Shown: positions 26,216 through 35,956, counted from the stretch's first letter. The stretch: DNA of 64,000 nucleotides from Pseudoclavibacter sp. RFBB5 (GCF_002931555.1 NZ_PSTZ01000005.1:265888-329887); one strand, 5' to 3'. Numbers and translations: made by a program. Notes: generated by a model from the letters alone, not told the origin.

Positions 26216-26686
26216 TCACTGCACTTCCTCCGGCGCGGCCGCGGGGCTCACGTAGACGTTCTCGCTCAGCCGGGTGAGGGAGATGTCCTGGGGGAGGCGC
26301 TCCGGGCTCGCATCGTCCGGCACGACGAAGTAGGTGGAGCGGTCATCCCCGAAGCTCCCGCCGACGATGCTGCAGGTGAGCCCCCAGTCCTCGTCGCCAG
26401 GTCCGGTCAGCACGAGGCAGACGGAGTCCTCACCGCCTTGCGTGCCGCGCGCGAGGAAGACGAGTGTCCCGTCGTTCTCCGCGGCGAGCCTGACCGTCTC
26501 GACATCTACTTCGACGCCGTCCTGGGTGGTCTCGACGGCGGAAGGCAGCACGTCCCTCTCGTCGGCCGCGCGCGCCAGGTCTGCGTAGTGCGCCTCATCC
26601 TCGGGAGGTGACGAGGCGCATCCGGTCAACACGGCGATGGCCAGCAGTCCCGCCCCGGCGACGTGGAAGGGTCGAGCACCATTCAC
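26216..26686 (-). CDS. putative lipoprotein, unknown function
   Basis: A 156-residue protein with a lipoprotein signal peptide: [17 protein letters not shown], Cys at about residue 23, followed by a Ser/Pro/Glu stretch. The mature part has two Cys residues (in DSVCLVL and GLTCSIVGG) that could form a disulfide. I do not recognise a family. AAAGGAG is upstream of the ATG. It lies between rnhA and a methyltransferase on the same strand, with no obvious functional link. Confidence 0.8.
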   Translation of the reverse strand: MNGARPFHVAGAGLLAIAVLTGCASSPPEDEAHYADLARAADERDVLPSAVETTQDGVEVDVETVRLAAENDGTLVFLARGTQGGEDSVCLVLTGPGDEDWGLTCSIVGGSFGDDRSTYFVVPDDASPERLPQDISLTRLSENVYVSPAAAPEEVQ

Positions 26687-26746
26687 TGTTCACTCCTTTG
26701 TCGTCGAGGTCTCAGTCAAGCAGACCGGGAGGGGGGCAGTGGTGGG

Positions 26747-27457
26747 TCAGGCGCGACGGTGCAGCAGCACCACGCTGTCCTCGAGGGTGCCGGGTTCCCC
26801 ATCCGGTGAGGTGACCTCGCGGGTGCGGAGCTCGGCGACCACCGCCTCCCACTCGTCTGCGGGCAACGCCAGGTCGGCGACCTCGCGCTCTGGATGCACG
26901 AACAGGTGCGCGGGATGCTCGGAGCCCGACGCCCATGATGGCGGGCCCGCGTGCGCGACGGTGAGGAGGTGGCCGCCGGGGGCGAGCGTGAGGGCGGCCT
27001 CGCGGATGATCTGCGTTCGAGGGAGGTGCACGGGCGACTGGAGGAAGCTCGCCGTGACGAGGTCGAGCGGCTCTGTCGGACGCCACGTCTCGAGGTCGCC
27101 GGCCACGAAGTCGAGCAGTGACGCATCCACCCCGGCAGCATGCGCCGCCGAGCGTGCGCGCTCGATGGCGACCGTCGAGATGTCGATGCCCGTGACCCGC
27201 CAGCCCTGCTGGGCGAGCCAGATCGCGTCGCCGCCCTCACCGCATCCGAGGTCCAGAGCGCGGCCCGGCGCGAGCGTGCCGGCGACGCTCGCGAGGTTCG
27301 CGTTCACGCGGCCAGACCACACGGCGGGCTTCGCCGAGTAGAGCTGTTCCCAGAACTCGGTGGGTGCCTGCGGCTGATGGGCGGCCGCGGCAGCGTTCGT
27401 GCCCGAAGCTGCGGATGGATCGGAGGCATCGGATGCGTGGTGGTGGTGCGAGGTCAT
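26747..27457 (-). CDS. class I SAM-dependent methyltransferase
   Basis: A 236-residue methyltransferase. Motif I is ALDLGCGEGGDAIWLAQQGW and the acidic loop is VTGIDIS, followed by GDLETW and TLAPGGHLLTV. The fold resembles TPMT/TehB-like detoxifying methyltransferases; the substrate cannot be assigned. Before the domain there is a His-rich run (four His) and an Ala/Gln-rich stretch of about 30 residues, probably disordered. I placed the start at ATG 27457; an in-frame GTG at 27478 is possible. Confidence 0.86.
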   Translation of the reverse strand: MTSHHHHASDASDPSAASGTNAAAAAHQPQAPTEFWEQLYSAKPAVWSGRVNANLASVAGTLAPGRALDLGCGEGGDAIWLAQQGWRVTGIDISTVAIERARSAAHAAGVDASLLDFVAGDLETWRPTEPLDLVTASFLQSPVHLPRTQIIREAALTLAPGGHLLTVAHAGPPSWASGSEHPAHLFVHPEREVADLALPADEWEAVVAELRTREVTSPDGEPGTLEDSVVLLHRRA

Positions 27458-27611
27458 GCGCTCAGCATGCGCAGGCACGCTGGCGATGGCAATACCGCTT
27501 GCGGGAACCGCAAACGCGGACGCGCGTCCAACCTGCGGGACGAGGTGGCCCGCCGAGGCGCATCTGGCTCGTCGTGGCCTGTTTCATCACGCACATCGGC
27601 CGGCGTGCTCG

Positions 27612-28715
27612 CTACAACCGCTTCTGCCAGCCGCCCTCCGGCGCGAGCGCGGTGAAGCCGAGCGCCTCGTTGACGCGCAGCATGTGTGCGTTCTCCTCGG
27701 CGTTCCAGGTGAAGACGCCCGTGCACTCCGGGTAGCGCTCGGCGAGCTGCTCGAGGTTCGCGGCTTTCACGAGCATCCCGAGCCGCCTGCCGCGGTGCGT
27801 CGACGTGACGAGCGTGTTGTCCTGCTGCGCTGGGCGCGTGGTGTCGTCGAGGTCGAGCTGCAGCATCGACTGGGCCACGAGGCGGCCGCTCGGGAGGTGC
27901 AGCACGGCCGCGTTCAGGAACGTCGCCCCGGATGCGAGCGCGCGGCGCTCCAGCTGGGCGACTCGCTCGGCATCCCAGTGCTCTTCGTCCACTTCGAGCT
28001 CACCGGCCGGGGCGTCGACCGACATGTCGCCGTTGAGCCTCGCGAGGTCGTCGAGGTGCGCGGGGTCGCTCTCGCCCTCCCAGGTGAGCACGCGGTAGTC
28101 GTCACCGGCCCGAGCGGCCGCGGCCTCCATGTGCGCGAGCAGGCTCTCGGCCGACACCGGGAGGCGCAGCTCGCTGATGCGCTCGATCTGGCCGAGCTCC
28201 CAGCCGGTCTTCCACAGGAAGCGAGCGGCGGGGTCCGCCGCCGAGACGCTGCCGTGCCCGGTCGGCGCGGCCACCCGCTCGCCTCCCGGGGTCGGATGCT
28301 CGACCCAGGCCTGCAGGGACGTGCGGCCGTCCGCCCGTGCGAGCTCCTCGAGGCGGGCCGCGACGAAGGTGCCGATGCCTCGCCGCCTGGCAGGCGCATC
28401 CACGACGACGTGCGGGTACGCGTGCGTGGGGGAGTCGCGGGGCGAGACCATGAACTTCGCCGCGGCGACCGGATGCTCGCCCGCGTCCCGCCCGTCGCCG
28501 CTCAGGAAGGCGAGGAACAGGCGGCTCGTGACGGGGCCCGGCATGGTCCAGTCGGCGAGGATGCGCTGGCTCGTCTCGAGCAGACGACCCTCGCCGTAGG
28601 TGGCGGCGTATCCGGAGTTGACGATGTCGCGGAAGCCCTCCAGCAGGCGCCAGGCCTCCCCGTCTCGGGCCGACGCCGGCTCTGGAGGCGTGAGCTCCCG
28701 AATGAAGTAGTCCAC
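27612..28715 (-). CDS. GNAT family N-acetyltransferase with two GNAT domains
   Basis: A 367-residue protein with tandem acetyltransferase folds. The N-terminal domain has the acetyl-CoA motif VVVDAPARRRGIGTFVAARL (R-x-x-G-x-G type). The C-terminal domain has VTSTHRGRRLGMLVKAANLE and WNAEENAHMLRVNEALGF. The layout matches actinobacterial two-domain acetyltransferases related to those acting on antibiotics or mycothiol precursors; the substrate is not predictable. The GTG start at 28715 is 6 nt after a minus-strand TACGGT. That box overlaps a plus-strand TACCGT that could serve smc. Confidence 0.88.
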   Translation of the reverse strand: MDYFIRELTPPEPASARDGEAWRLLEGFRDIVNSGYAATYGEGRLLETSQRILADWTMPGPVTSRLFLAFLSGDGRDAGEHPVAAAKFMVSPRDSPTHAYPHVVVDAPARRRGIGTFVAARLEELARADGRTSLQAWVEHPTPGGERVAAPTGHGSVSAADPAARFLWKTGWELGQIERISELRLPVSAESLLAHMEAAAARAGDDYRVLTWEGESDPAHLDDLARLNGDMSVDAPAGELEVDEEHWDAERVAQLERRALASGATFLNAAVLHLPSGRLVAQSMLQLDLDDTTRPAQQDNTLVTSTHRGRRLGMLVKAANLEQLAERYPECTGVFTWNAEENAHMLRVNEALGFTALAPEGGWQKRL

Positions 28716-28720
28716 TCCGG

Positions 28721-28727
28721 TACCGTA
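28721..28727. promoter_or_regulatory. overlapping divergent -10 boxes between the GNAT gene and smc
   Basis: TACCGTA reads as TACCGT on plus (28721-28726) and TACGGT on minus (28727-28722). The minus box is 6 nt from the GNAT GTG; the plus box would give smc a leader of about 120 nt. Confidence 0.4.
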
Positions 28728-28856
28728 GCTGTCAGGCCAGGGCCCCGTCAGCCCCGCCAGCGCGCCGATCGGGGCGCCGCGACCCCAGTCCGAGCAACCA
28801 GCCCGGTCCGACCCACGAACGAAGTCCGACCACCAGCGAGAGGCCAGCGAGCGCGC

Positions 28857-31800
28857 ATGCATCTGAAGAGCCTCACGATGAAGGGCTTCAAGTCATTTGC
28901 GCAACCGACGACCCTCGCGCTCGAACCTGGCGTGACCTGCGTCGTCGGCCCGAACGGCTCCGGCAAGTCGAACGTCGTGGACGCGCTCGCCTGGGTCATG
29001 GGCGAGCAGGGAGCGAAGAGCCTCCGCGGCGGCAAGATGGAGGACGTCATCTTCGCCGGCACCGCGACGCGCGGGCCGCTCGGCCGCGCCGAGGTGACGC
29101 TCACGATCGACAACGCCGACGGGATGCTCCCGATCGAGTACAGCGAGGTGACGATCCGCCGCACGCTGTTCCGCAACGGCGGGTCCGAGTACGCGATCAA
29201 CGGCGACGGCGTGCGCCTCCTCGACGTGCAGGAGCTGCTCAGCGACACCGGGCTCGGCAAGGAGATGCACGTCATCGTCGGCCAGGGACGCCTGGACGCC
29301 GTGCTGCGCGCGACCCCGGAGGAGCGCAGAGGCTTCATCGAGGAGGCCGCCGGGATACTCAAGCACCGCCGCCGCAAGGAGAAGACGGTGCGCAAGCTCG
29401 AGGCGATGGAGGCCAACCTCACGCGCCTCCGCGACCTCACCAACGAGGTGCGCCGTCAGCTCAAGCCGCTCTCCCGTCAGGCCGACATCGCCAGGCGCGC
29501 GCAGGGCATCCAGGCCATCGCGCGCGACGCGAAGGCGCGCCTGCTCGCCGACGACGTCGTGCAGCTGCGCGCTGCCCTTCGCCTCGCGACCGGCATCGAG
29601 CAGGAGCGCTCCGAGGAGCGGGTCGTCCTGCAGGAGAAGCTGACCGCAGCCCTGAACCGGGCCGAGCTGCTCGCCGCCGAGAACCGGGGAGACGCGGCCG
29701 ACGGCGCGCGCCGGGTCGTCTTCGACCTGGAGAGCGTGCGCGAGCGCATCCAGAACCTCAACGCGCTCGCCTCGCAGCGCAAGGGGCTGCTCGTGTCGCG
29801 CCTCGAGTCGCCCGCGTTCGTGCCGACCGTGACCCTCGAAGCCGTCGACGTGGCCCGCCGCGAGGCGGAAGTGCTCGTCGAGCGGGCCGCCGAGGCCGAG
29901 ACGCTCTGGGAGGCGACGAAAGTCGCAACCCGGGATGCGCGTGCCGCGCTCGACCGCATCGATGTCGAGATCCAAGCCCAGGCGACGCGAATCTCCGCCT
30001 ACGACCTCACCCGCAGCGAGCTGCGCGGCGCCGCCGACACCGCCGCCTCGAAGCTCGCGTCGGTGCGCGGCGAGGTGCTCAGGCAGCGCAACGCGCGCGA
30101 CGCGGCGAACGACCGCCTCGCGCAGGCCACGAAAGCGAAGGAGCAGCTCGACGCGAGCGCCGCGCAGAGCGCCTCCGACTCGAGCGAGCTCGACGCCGCC
30201 TACAAGCGAGCCGAGGCCGCGCAGCGCGAAGCGGAACAGCAGCTCGACGCCGGACGCACCAGAGCCCACGAGCTCGAGCGCGAACGCGACGCCCTCCAGG
30301 CCCGCGTGCAGGCGCTCACTCTCGCGACGGCCGCCAAGGACGGCACCGCGGCCCTCCTCGCCGCCCGCCTCGACGGCGTCGAAGGCCCCGTCGCCGAGCA
30401 CCTCCGCATCGACGAGGGCTACGAGGCCGCCATCGCCGCAGCCCTCGGCTCGACGGCGGATGCGGTGCTCGCGAGCGACGCCGACGCCGCCTTCCGGGTG
30501 CTCGAGCACGCCACGGGGGAGAAGCTCGGCCTCGTCGAGGTGGTCGCCGAGTTGGGCGCCGCCGCCGCGACGTCGACCGGCGCCAATGGCAGCACGCCTC
30601 CGGAAGGCCTGCGCCCCGCGGTCGAGCTCGTGCAGGCGCCGCCCGCGATCGCCGCGCTGCTCGCCCGCGTCCACGTCAGCGAGACGCTCGACGAGGCACG
30701 GGCCGCGGTGGCAGCGCAGGCGTCCTCCGGAGACGCACCAGTGGACGCCACGCTGACCATCGTCACCCGCGCCGGAGAGGTCGTCACGAGCACCTCCTTG
30801 CGCGGCGGCTTCGCGGAAGAGGGCACCAGTCGACTCGAGCTGCTTGCGGCCCGCGACCGCGCATCCGCCCGCCTCGCCGTAGTCGCCGACGAGCTCGACC
30901 AGGCAGCGCTTGCGCTCGCTGAACATCGCGCCGCATCGCAGGCCGCGAAGACCGAGGCGAAGCGCACGCTCGACGCGCTCCGTGCCTTCGACGGCGCGCT
31001 CGCGGCCGAACGCGAGCAGCTCAACCGGGCCAGCGCGCGAGTGGATGCGGGCACCGCCGAGCTCGCGCGCGCCGCGAAGGCCTTCGACCTCGCCTCCGGC
31101 GGCGTCGAGGCGGCCGAGCACGCGGCAAGCGCGGCCAAGGCGGCGCTCGCGGAACACGAGGCCCTGCCACGGCCCGAACTCGACTCCTCGGCGCGCGTCG
31201 ACGCCAACGCAGGGGTGGAGCGCGCCCGCGAGGCCGAGGTCGAGGCGCGCCTGCAGCTCGAGACGCTGCGCGAGCGCTCGCGCAGCGAACGACTCCGCGC
31301 AGAGTCCCTCGAACGCCAGCTCGAAGCCGACCGTCAGGCCGCGGACAAGGCCGCCCGCGAGACCGTCGTGCGCCGCGCGGAGCTCGCCCAGACCGAGCGC
31401 GTGCTCGTCGCCATCCCGCGCCTCGCCGCCGCCGTGCAGGAGTCGCTCGCCGAAGCCCACCAGCAGCTCGCCGAGGCCGAGCGTGAACGCGCCGCCCAGC
31501 ACGAGGAGCTCGGTCAGCTGCGGCAGACCGAGCAGCAGCTGCGCGCCCGCCTCAGCGAGATCACCGAGGACGTGCACTCCATCGAGCTGCAAATCTACGA
31601 GAAGAAGAACGCGCTGCGTTCCACGCTCGAGCGCGCCGCGAGCGAGCTGCGCCTCGCCGAGGCCGTGCTCGTCGCCGAGTACGGGCCGGACCAGCTCGTG
31701 CCAGCCGACGACGACGCGCTGCGCGCGAAGGCCGAGCGCATCGCCTCCGCGCTCGCCGAGCAGCGGGCCAGGCACGAGGTCGCCGCCGAGGGCGAGGCGG

Positions 31801-32816
31801 CGGGCTCGGCTGCTGCGAACGGCGCGGGGGAGCCCGCTGATCGGGGCGACGCGACGGATGCGTCCGTCGCCGCCGGCGCAGTGGGCACAGAGGGCGCGGC
31901 GAGCGTCGCCCCAGGTGCCAACGATGCTGCGCTCGCGCTCGCGGGCGCGGGCGCAGGCGCCGACGCAGGCGCCGACGCAGGCGCAGACAGCGCGACGGAC
32001 GCCGACACCGCCAGCGACACTGACACCGCCAGCGACGCCGGAGCTGGAGCCGGTCCCGGTCCCGCGCTCCCGGAGCACCTCGACGACGACCTCGCCGCGA
32101 CTCTCGAGGAGGATGCGGAGGAGGAGTTCGTGGGCGTGCCCTTCGTGCGCGCCGAGCAGCAGGCGCGCCTCGCCGCCGCCGAGCGCAAGATGTCGACGCT
32201 CGGCCGCATCAACCCGCTGGCCCTCGAGGAGTTCGCGGCCCTCGAGCAGCGGCACGCGTTCCTCGCCGACCAGCTCGACGACCTCGCGGCGACGAAGGCC
32301 GACCTGCTGCGCATCGTCGGCGACATCGACGAGCGCATGCGCACCGTCTTCGAGGCGGCCTTCGAGGACACGCGGGAGGCCTTCCACACGGTCTTCCCGA
32401 TCCTCTTCCCCGGCGGTTCCGGCGACATCACGCTCACGGCGCCAGACGACATGCTCACGACGGGCATCGAGGTCTCGGTGCGACCGGCCGGCAAGAAGAT
32501 CGAGCGCCTCTCGCTGCTCTCCGGCGGGGAGCGCTCGCTCGCGGCCGTCGCCATCCTCGTGTCGATCTTCAAGGCCAGGCCGAGCCCGTTCTACATCATG
32601 GACGAGGTCGAGGCCGCCCTTGACGACGCCAACCTCGGCCGACTCCTCGCCGTCTTCGAGGAGCTGCGCGCTTCCAGTCAGCTCATCGTCATCACGCACC
32701 AGAAGCGCACGATGGAGATCGCGGATGCGCTCTACGGCGTCTCGATGCGCCAGGACGGCGTCTCCGCGGTCGTCGGCCAGCGCATCCAGCGCGACGAGGG
32801 CCAGCCCGCCGCCTAA
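28857..32816 (+). CDS. smc: chromosome segregation SMC ATPase
   Basis: A 1319-residue SMC, core of the condensin-like complex that organises the chromosome. The N-terminal head begins MHLKSLTMKGFKSFAQPTTL with Walker A GPNGSGKSNVVDALAWVMGE; two long coiled coils flank the hinge (about residues 500-640, GYEAAIAAALG and RLELLAARDRASARL). The C-terminal head has the signature LSGGERSLAAVAILVSIF and Walker B/D-loop DEVEAALDDANLGRLL. It is about 100 residues longer than usual because of an Ala/Gly/Asp/Thr-rich insertion at about residues 977-1068, close to the C-terminal head. The start is the ATG at 28857; the frame is open further upstream but conserved residues begin here. Confidence 0.95.
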   Translation: MHLKSLTMKGFKSFAQPTTLALEPGVTCVVGPNGSGKSNVVDALAWVMGEQGAKSLRGGKMEDVIFAGTATRGPLGRAEVTLTIDNADGMLPIEYSEVTIRRTLFRNGGSEYAINGDGVRLLDVQELLSDTGLGKEMHVIVGQGRLDAVLRATPEERRGFIEEAAGILKHRRRKEKTVRKLEAMEANLTRLRDLTNEVRRQLKPLSRQADIARRAQGIQAIARDAKARLLADDVVQLRAALRLATGIEQERSEERVVLQEKLTAALNRAELLAAENRGDAADGARRVVFDLESVRERIQNLNALASQRKGLLVSRLESPAFVPTVTLEAVDVARREAEVLVERAAEAETLWEATKVATRDARAALDRIDVEIQAQATRISAYDLTRSELRGAADTAASKLASVRGEVLRQRNARDAANDRLAQATKAKEQLDASAAQSASDSSELDAAYKRAEAAQREAEQQLDAGRTRAHELERERDALQARVQALTLATAAKDGTAALLAARLDGVEGPVAEHLRIDEGYEAAIAAALGSTADAVLASDADAAFRVLEHATGEKLGLVEVVAELGAAAATSTGANGSTPPEGLRPAVELVQAPPAIAALLARVHVSETLDEARAAVAAQASSGDAPVDATLTIVTRAGEVVTSTSLRGGFAEEGTSRLELLAARDRASARLAVVADELDQAALALAEHRAASQAAKTEAKRTLDALRAFDGALAAEREQLNRASARVDAGTAELARAAKAFDLASGGVEAAEHAASAAKAALAEHEALPRPELDSSARVDANAGVERAREAEVEARLQLETLRERSRSERLRAESLERQLEADRQAADKAARETVVRRAELAQTERVLVAIPRLAAAVQESLAEAHQQLAEAERERAAQHEELGQLRQTEQQLRARLSEITEDVHSIELQIYEKKNALRSTLERAASELRLAEAVLVAEYGPDQLVPADDDALRAKAERIASALAEQRARHEVAAEGEAAGSAAANGAGEPADRGDATDASVAAGAVGTEGAASVAPGANDAALALAGAGAGADAGADAGADSATDADTASDTDTASDAGAGAGPGPALPEHLDDDLAATLEEDAEEEFVGVPFVRAEQQARLAAAERKMSTLGRINPLALEEFAALEQRHAFLADQLDDLAATKADLLRIVGDIDERMRTVFEAAFEDTREAFHTVFPILFPGGSGDITLTAPDDMLTTGIEVSVRPAGKKIERLSLLSGGERSLAAVAILVSIFKARPSPFYIMDEVEAALDDANLGRLLAVFEELRASSQLIVITHQKRTMEIADALYGVSMRQDGVSAVVGQRIQRDEGQPAA

Positions 32817-32866
32817 CCCGCGTCGCCCCTGCCTGCCTGCCCGCGTCGCGCCCGCGCATCCGGGAT

Positions 32867-32923
32867 CGCTGCCAGTCAATGGGCCCGAATGGAGCCGCGT
32901 AAAGGGCCATTCGCCTGGCAGCG
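32867..32923 (+). terminator. long hairpin downstream of smc
   Basis: Outer arms CGCTGCCAG (32867-32875) and CTGGCAGCG (32915-32923) pair perfectly; inner AATGGGCCC and GGGCCATT pair with one bulge. The same outer 9-mer pair recurs in the hairpin at 47189-47250. A related imperfect copy (AAGGGCCAGTTGGC with CGCAGCG) follows at 32944-32965. Confidence 0.55.
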
Positions 32924-33009
32924 TTCGAGGGTGAGGTGCCGACAAGGGCCAGTTGGCTCGCAGCGATTGCCGGAAGCTCCGCGCCGCCGGCGGACCCGGG
33001 CGTGGGACG

Positions 33010-35640
33010 ATGGACCCAATGACTTCCGTCGACGGCACCTCCGCCCCAGCCCCCGCCACGCCCGAGCCCAAGCTTGGGCTCGTGACCCTCCTCCCGGACC
33101 CGTACGACGCCGACTCCATGTTCGAGGCGTTCGAGCTGTGGACCACGAGCCGCGGCATCACCATGTACCCGGCGCAGGAGGAAGCCGTCATGGAGCTCGT
33201 CTCCGAGGCGCACGTCATCCTGTCCACGCCGACGGGCACCGGCAAGTCGCTCGTCGCGATCGCCGCCCACGCGGCCTGCCTCGCGCAGGGCGGCCGCAGC
33301 TACTACACGGCCCCCATCAAGGCGCTCGTGAGCGAGAAGTTCTTCGCCCTCGTCGAGATCTTCGGGGCTGCGAACGTCGGCATGGTCACGGGCGACAGCT
33401 CCGTGAACCCGGACGCGCCCATCATCTGCTGCACCGCCGAGATCCTCGCGAACCTCGCCCTGCGCCAAGGGTCTGACGCCGACGTCGACCAGGTGGTCAT
33501 GGATGAGTTCCACTACTACGGCGACCCAGACCGCGGGTGGGCGTGGCAGCTGCCGCTGCTCATGCTGCCCGACGTACAGTTCCTGCTCATGTCGGCGACC
33601 CTCGGCGACGTCACCGAGATCGTCGAGGACCTCGAACGCCGCACGCAGCGCGATGTCTCTCTCGTGACCGGCGTCGAGCGTCCCGTCCCGCTCGACTTCT
33701 CGTACGTCGTGGCGCCCACGCACGAGACCGTCGAGAAGCTCGTCGAAGAGCGCAAGACGCCCATCTACATCGTGCACTTCTCGCAGGCCGCGGCCATCGA
33801 GCGGGCGCAGGCGCTGTCGAGTCTCAAGGTCGTCGACCGTGCAGGCCGGGATGCGATCGCCGACGCCATCGGCGGGTTCCGCTTCACGACGGCGTTCGGC
33901 AAGGTGCTGTCCCGGTACGTGCGGGCCGGCATCGGCGTGCACCACGCTGGCATGCTGCCCCGCTACCGCCGCCTCGTCGAGACGCTCGCGCAGAAGGGCC
34001 TCCTGCGGGTCATCTGCGGCACCGACACCCTTGGTGTCGGCATCAACGTGCCCATCCGCACGGTGCTCATCACGGCGCTCGCCAAGTTCGACGGACAGCG
34101 GATGCGACACCTGTCGGCGCGAGAGTTCCACCAGATCGCGGGGCGCGCGGGCCGGGCCGGCTACGACACGGCCGGGACGGTTGTCGTCGAGGCGCCAGAG
34201 CACGAGATCGAGAACGCCGCTGCGGTCCGGAAGGCGGGCGACGACGAGAAGAAGCGCAAGCGCATCGTCAAGAAGAAGGCGCCGCAGGGCTTCGTCTCGT
34301 GGGGTGAGAAGTCGTTCGAGAAGCTCGTCTCCGCGGAGCCAGAGCCACTCACCTCGCATATGCACATCACGGCGTCGATGATCATCAACGTCATCGCGCG
34401 TGGGGGAGACGTCTTCGGCAACGCGAAGAGGCTCGTCTACGACAACCACGAGAAGCCCGCCCGTCAGCGGGAGCTGGCGTTGCGCGCGATCGGCATCTTC
34501 CGCACGCTCGTGACGGCAGGCATCGTCGAGATCGGCAGGCAGGGGCGCATCACCCTCACCGTCGACCTGCAGGCGAACTTCGCGCTCAACCAGCCGCTCT
34601 CGCCGTTTGCGCTCGCGGCCATCGAGCTGCTCGACCCTGACGCTGAGGCCGCTCCCGGCGACCGCGGTTCCGAGGAGAACACGAGCGGCGAGGGGGCCGT
34701 CGGCTCCGGCCACTACGCGCTCGACGTCGTCAGCATCATCGAGTCGACCCTCGACGACCCGCGCCCCGTGCTCTCGCAGCAGCAGTTCAAGGCGCGTGGC
34801 GAGGCGGTCGCGCAGATGAAGGCCGACGGCATCGAGTACGACGAGCGCATGGAGCGGCTCGAGGAGATCACGCATCCCAAGCCGCTCGAGGGGCTCCTCG
34901 CGCAGTCGTTCGAGCTGTTCGCGCAGCACGAGCCGTGGGTGCGCGACTTCGAGCTCTCGCCGAAGTCGGTGGTGCGCGACATGTTCGAGCGCGCCATGAG
35001 CTTCGCCGAGTACGTGAACTTCTACCAGCTGATGCGCAGCGAGGGGCTTGTGCTCCGCTACCTGAGCGACGCGTACAAGGCCATCCGCCAGACGGTGCCG
35101 GACGAGGCGAAGACCGAGGAGCTGCTCGACATCATCGAGTGGCTCGGCGAGCTGGTGCGCCAGGTCGACTCGAGCCTCATCGACGAGTGGGCGTCGCTGG
35201 TCGACCCTGAGCAGCAGGCAGCGAGCGACGAGCCCGTCGTGCCACCGGCCCCGCCGAGCGTCGTCGGCAACCGCCGCGCGTTCACGGTGCTCGTGCGCAA
35301 CGAGATGTTCCGCCGAGTGCAGCTCGCTGCCCTCCAGCGCGACGAGGCGCTCGCCGAGCTCGACCCGGACGTGGACTGGTCGAAGGCTCTCGACGACTAC
35401 TTCGCCGACCACGACTCGATGGGGGTGGATGCAGCGGCTCGTTCGCCGAAGCTCCTCACGATCGACGACTCCGAGGGGCGCCAGTCGGGCGGCCTCTGGA
35501 CCGGCGTGTGGCATGTGGAGCAGATCATCGATGACCCGGCTGGCGACCACGACTGGCGCATCCGCGCCGACGTCGACCTCGCCGAGTCGCACGAGGCCGG
35601 GGAGGCCGTCGTGCGGGTCACCGAGGTCGCGCGCCTGTAG
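33010..35640 (+). CDS. DEAD/DEAH-box helicase with DUF3516 C-terminal region
   Basis: An 876-residue superfamily 2 helicase. Walker A is STPTGTGKSLVAIAAH, the DExH box is DEFHYYGDPDRGW, and motif III is LLMSATLGD. The second RecA domain holds GVHHAGMLPRYRRLVETLAQKGLL, CGTDTLGVGINVPIRTVL and QIAGRAGRAG, the Ski2-like arrangement. The last ~350 residues match the actinobacterial DUF3516 type. It probably remodels RNA, but its pathway is unknown. The ATG at 33010 lacks a Shine-Dalgarno; the ATG at 33019 is an alternative. Confidence 0.9.
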   Translation: MDPMTSVDGTSAPAPATPEPKLGLVTLLPDPYDADSMFEAFELWTTSRGITMYPAQEEAVMELVSEAHVILSTPTGTGKSLVAIAAHAACLAQGGRSYYTAPIKALVSEKFFALVEIFGAANVGMVTGDSSVNPDAPIICCTAEILANLALRQGSDADVDQVVMDEFHYYGDPDRGWAWQLPLLMLPDVQFLLMSATLGDVTEIVEDLERRTQRDVSLVTGVERPVPLDFSYVVAPTHETVEKLVEERKTPIYIVHFSQAAAIERAQALSSLKVVDRAGRDAIADAIGGFRFTTAFGKVLSRYVRAGIGVHHAGMLPRYRRLVETLAQKGLLRVICGTDTLGVGINVPIRTVLITALAKFDGQRMRHLSAREFHQIAGRAGRAGYDTAGTVVVEAPEHEIENAAAVRKAGDDEKKRKRIVKKKAPQGFVSWGEKSFEKLVSAEPEPLTSHMHITASMIINVIARGGDVFGNAKRLVYDNHEKPARQRELALRAIGIFRTLVTAGIVEIGRQGRITLTVDLQANFALNQPLSPFALAAIELLDPDAEAAPGDRGSEENTSGEGAVGSGHYALDVVSIIESTLDDPRPVLSQQQFKARGEAVAQMKADGIEYDERMERLEEITHPKPLEGLLAQSFELFAQHEPWVRDFELSPKSVVRDMFERAMSFAEYVNFYQLMRSEGLVLRYLSDAYKAIRQTVPDEAKTEELLDIIEWLGELVRQVDSSLIDEWASLVDPEQQAASDEPVVPPAPPSVVGNRRAFTVLVRNEMFRRVQLAALQRDEALAELDPDVDWSKALDDYFADHDSMGVDAAARSPKLLTIDDSEGRQSGGLWTGVWHVEQIIDDPAGDHDWRIRADVDLAESHEAGEAVVRVTEVARL

Positions 35641-35681
35641 ACCCGGCGCCCTCGCCCGGCACGCCCCTTCCGGGGCAGCCA

Positions 35682-35814
35682 GCAGACCTGGGGCTTGCGC
35701 ATGCCTCCGGCAAGACCCGGGTGCGGCGGCCACAGGTCTGCGGTGGCACCATCCGCAGACCTGGGGGTCGCGCATCCACAACACGGCACGCGGATGCACA
35801 AACCCCAGGTGTGC
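35682..35814. repeat. four alternating copies of a GCAGACCTGGGG element forming two hairpins
   Basis: The 316-bp gap between the convergent helicase and terC genes holds copies at 35682-35693 (+), 35733-35741 (-, 9 bp), 35755-35766 (+) and 35803-35814 (-, one mismatch). They pair as two hairpins; the second also contains inner GCATCC/GGATGC arms (35772-35777, 35792-35797). The arrangement is REP/BIME-like and could end transcription from both sides. The rest of the gap (35815-35956) is GC-rich with no other feature seen. Confidence 0.6.
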
Positions 35815-35956
35815 AGCGGGCACCGGCGGCGCCGGAGGCCACCGGAGACCGCACCAGGCCGCACGAGTCCGCCCTGGTCCGCCGGGCAGGAACGACGGAA
35901 CCGGATGCTCGCGACTGGCGCGTGCATCCGGTTTCGTCGTACTGCTGGCGTGGTGC

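Noticed and set aside
27399..28856. Upstream in-frame extension of smc by 486 codons
   Set aside because: SMC proteins start at the head domain (here MHLKSL at 28857); the extension lies antisense to the GNAT gene and has no SMC similarity.
28893..33245. A 1450-codon open frame on the minus strand opposite smc
   Set aside because: It mirrors smc, whose ATPase motifs are unmistakable on the plus strand. Long antisense frames are expected in high-GC DNA, and the translation is Gly/Arg/Val/Leu-rich with no domain.
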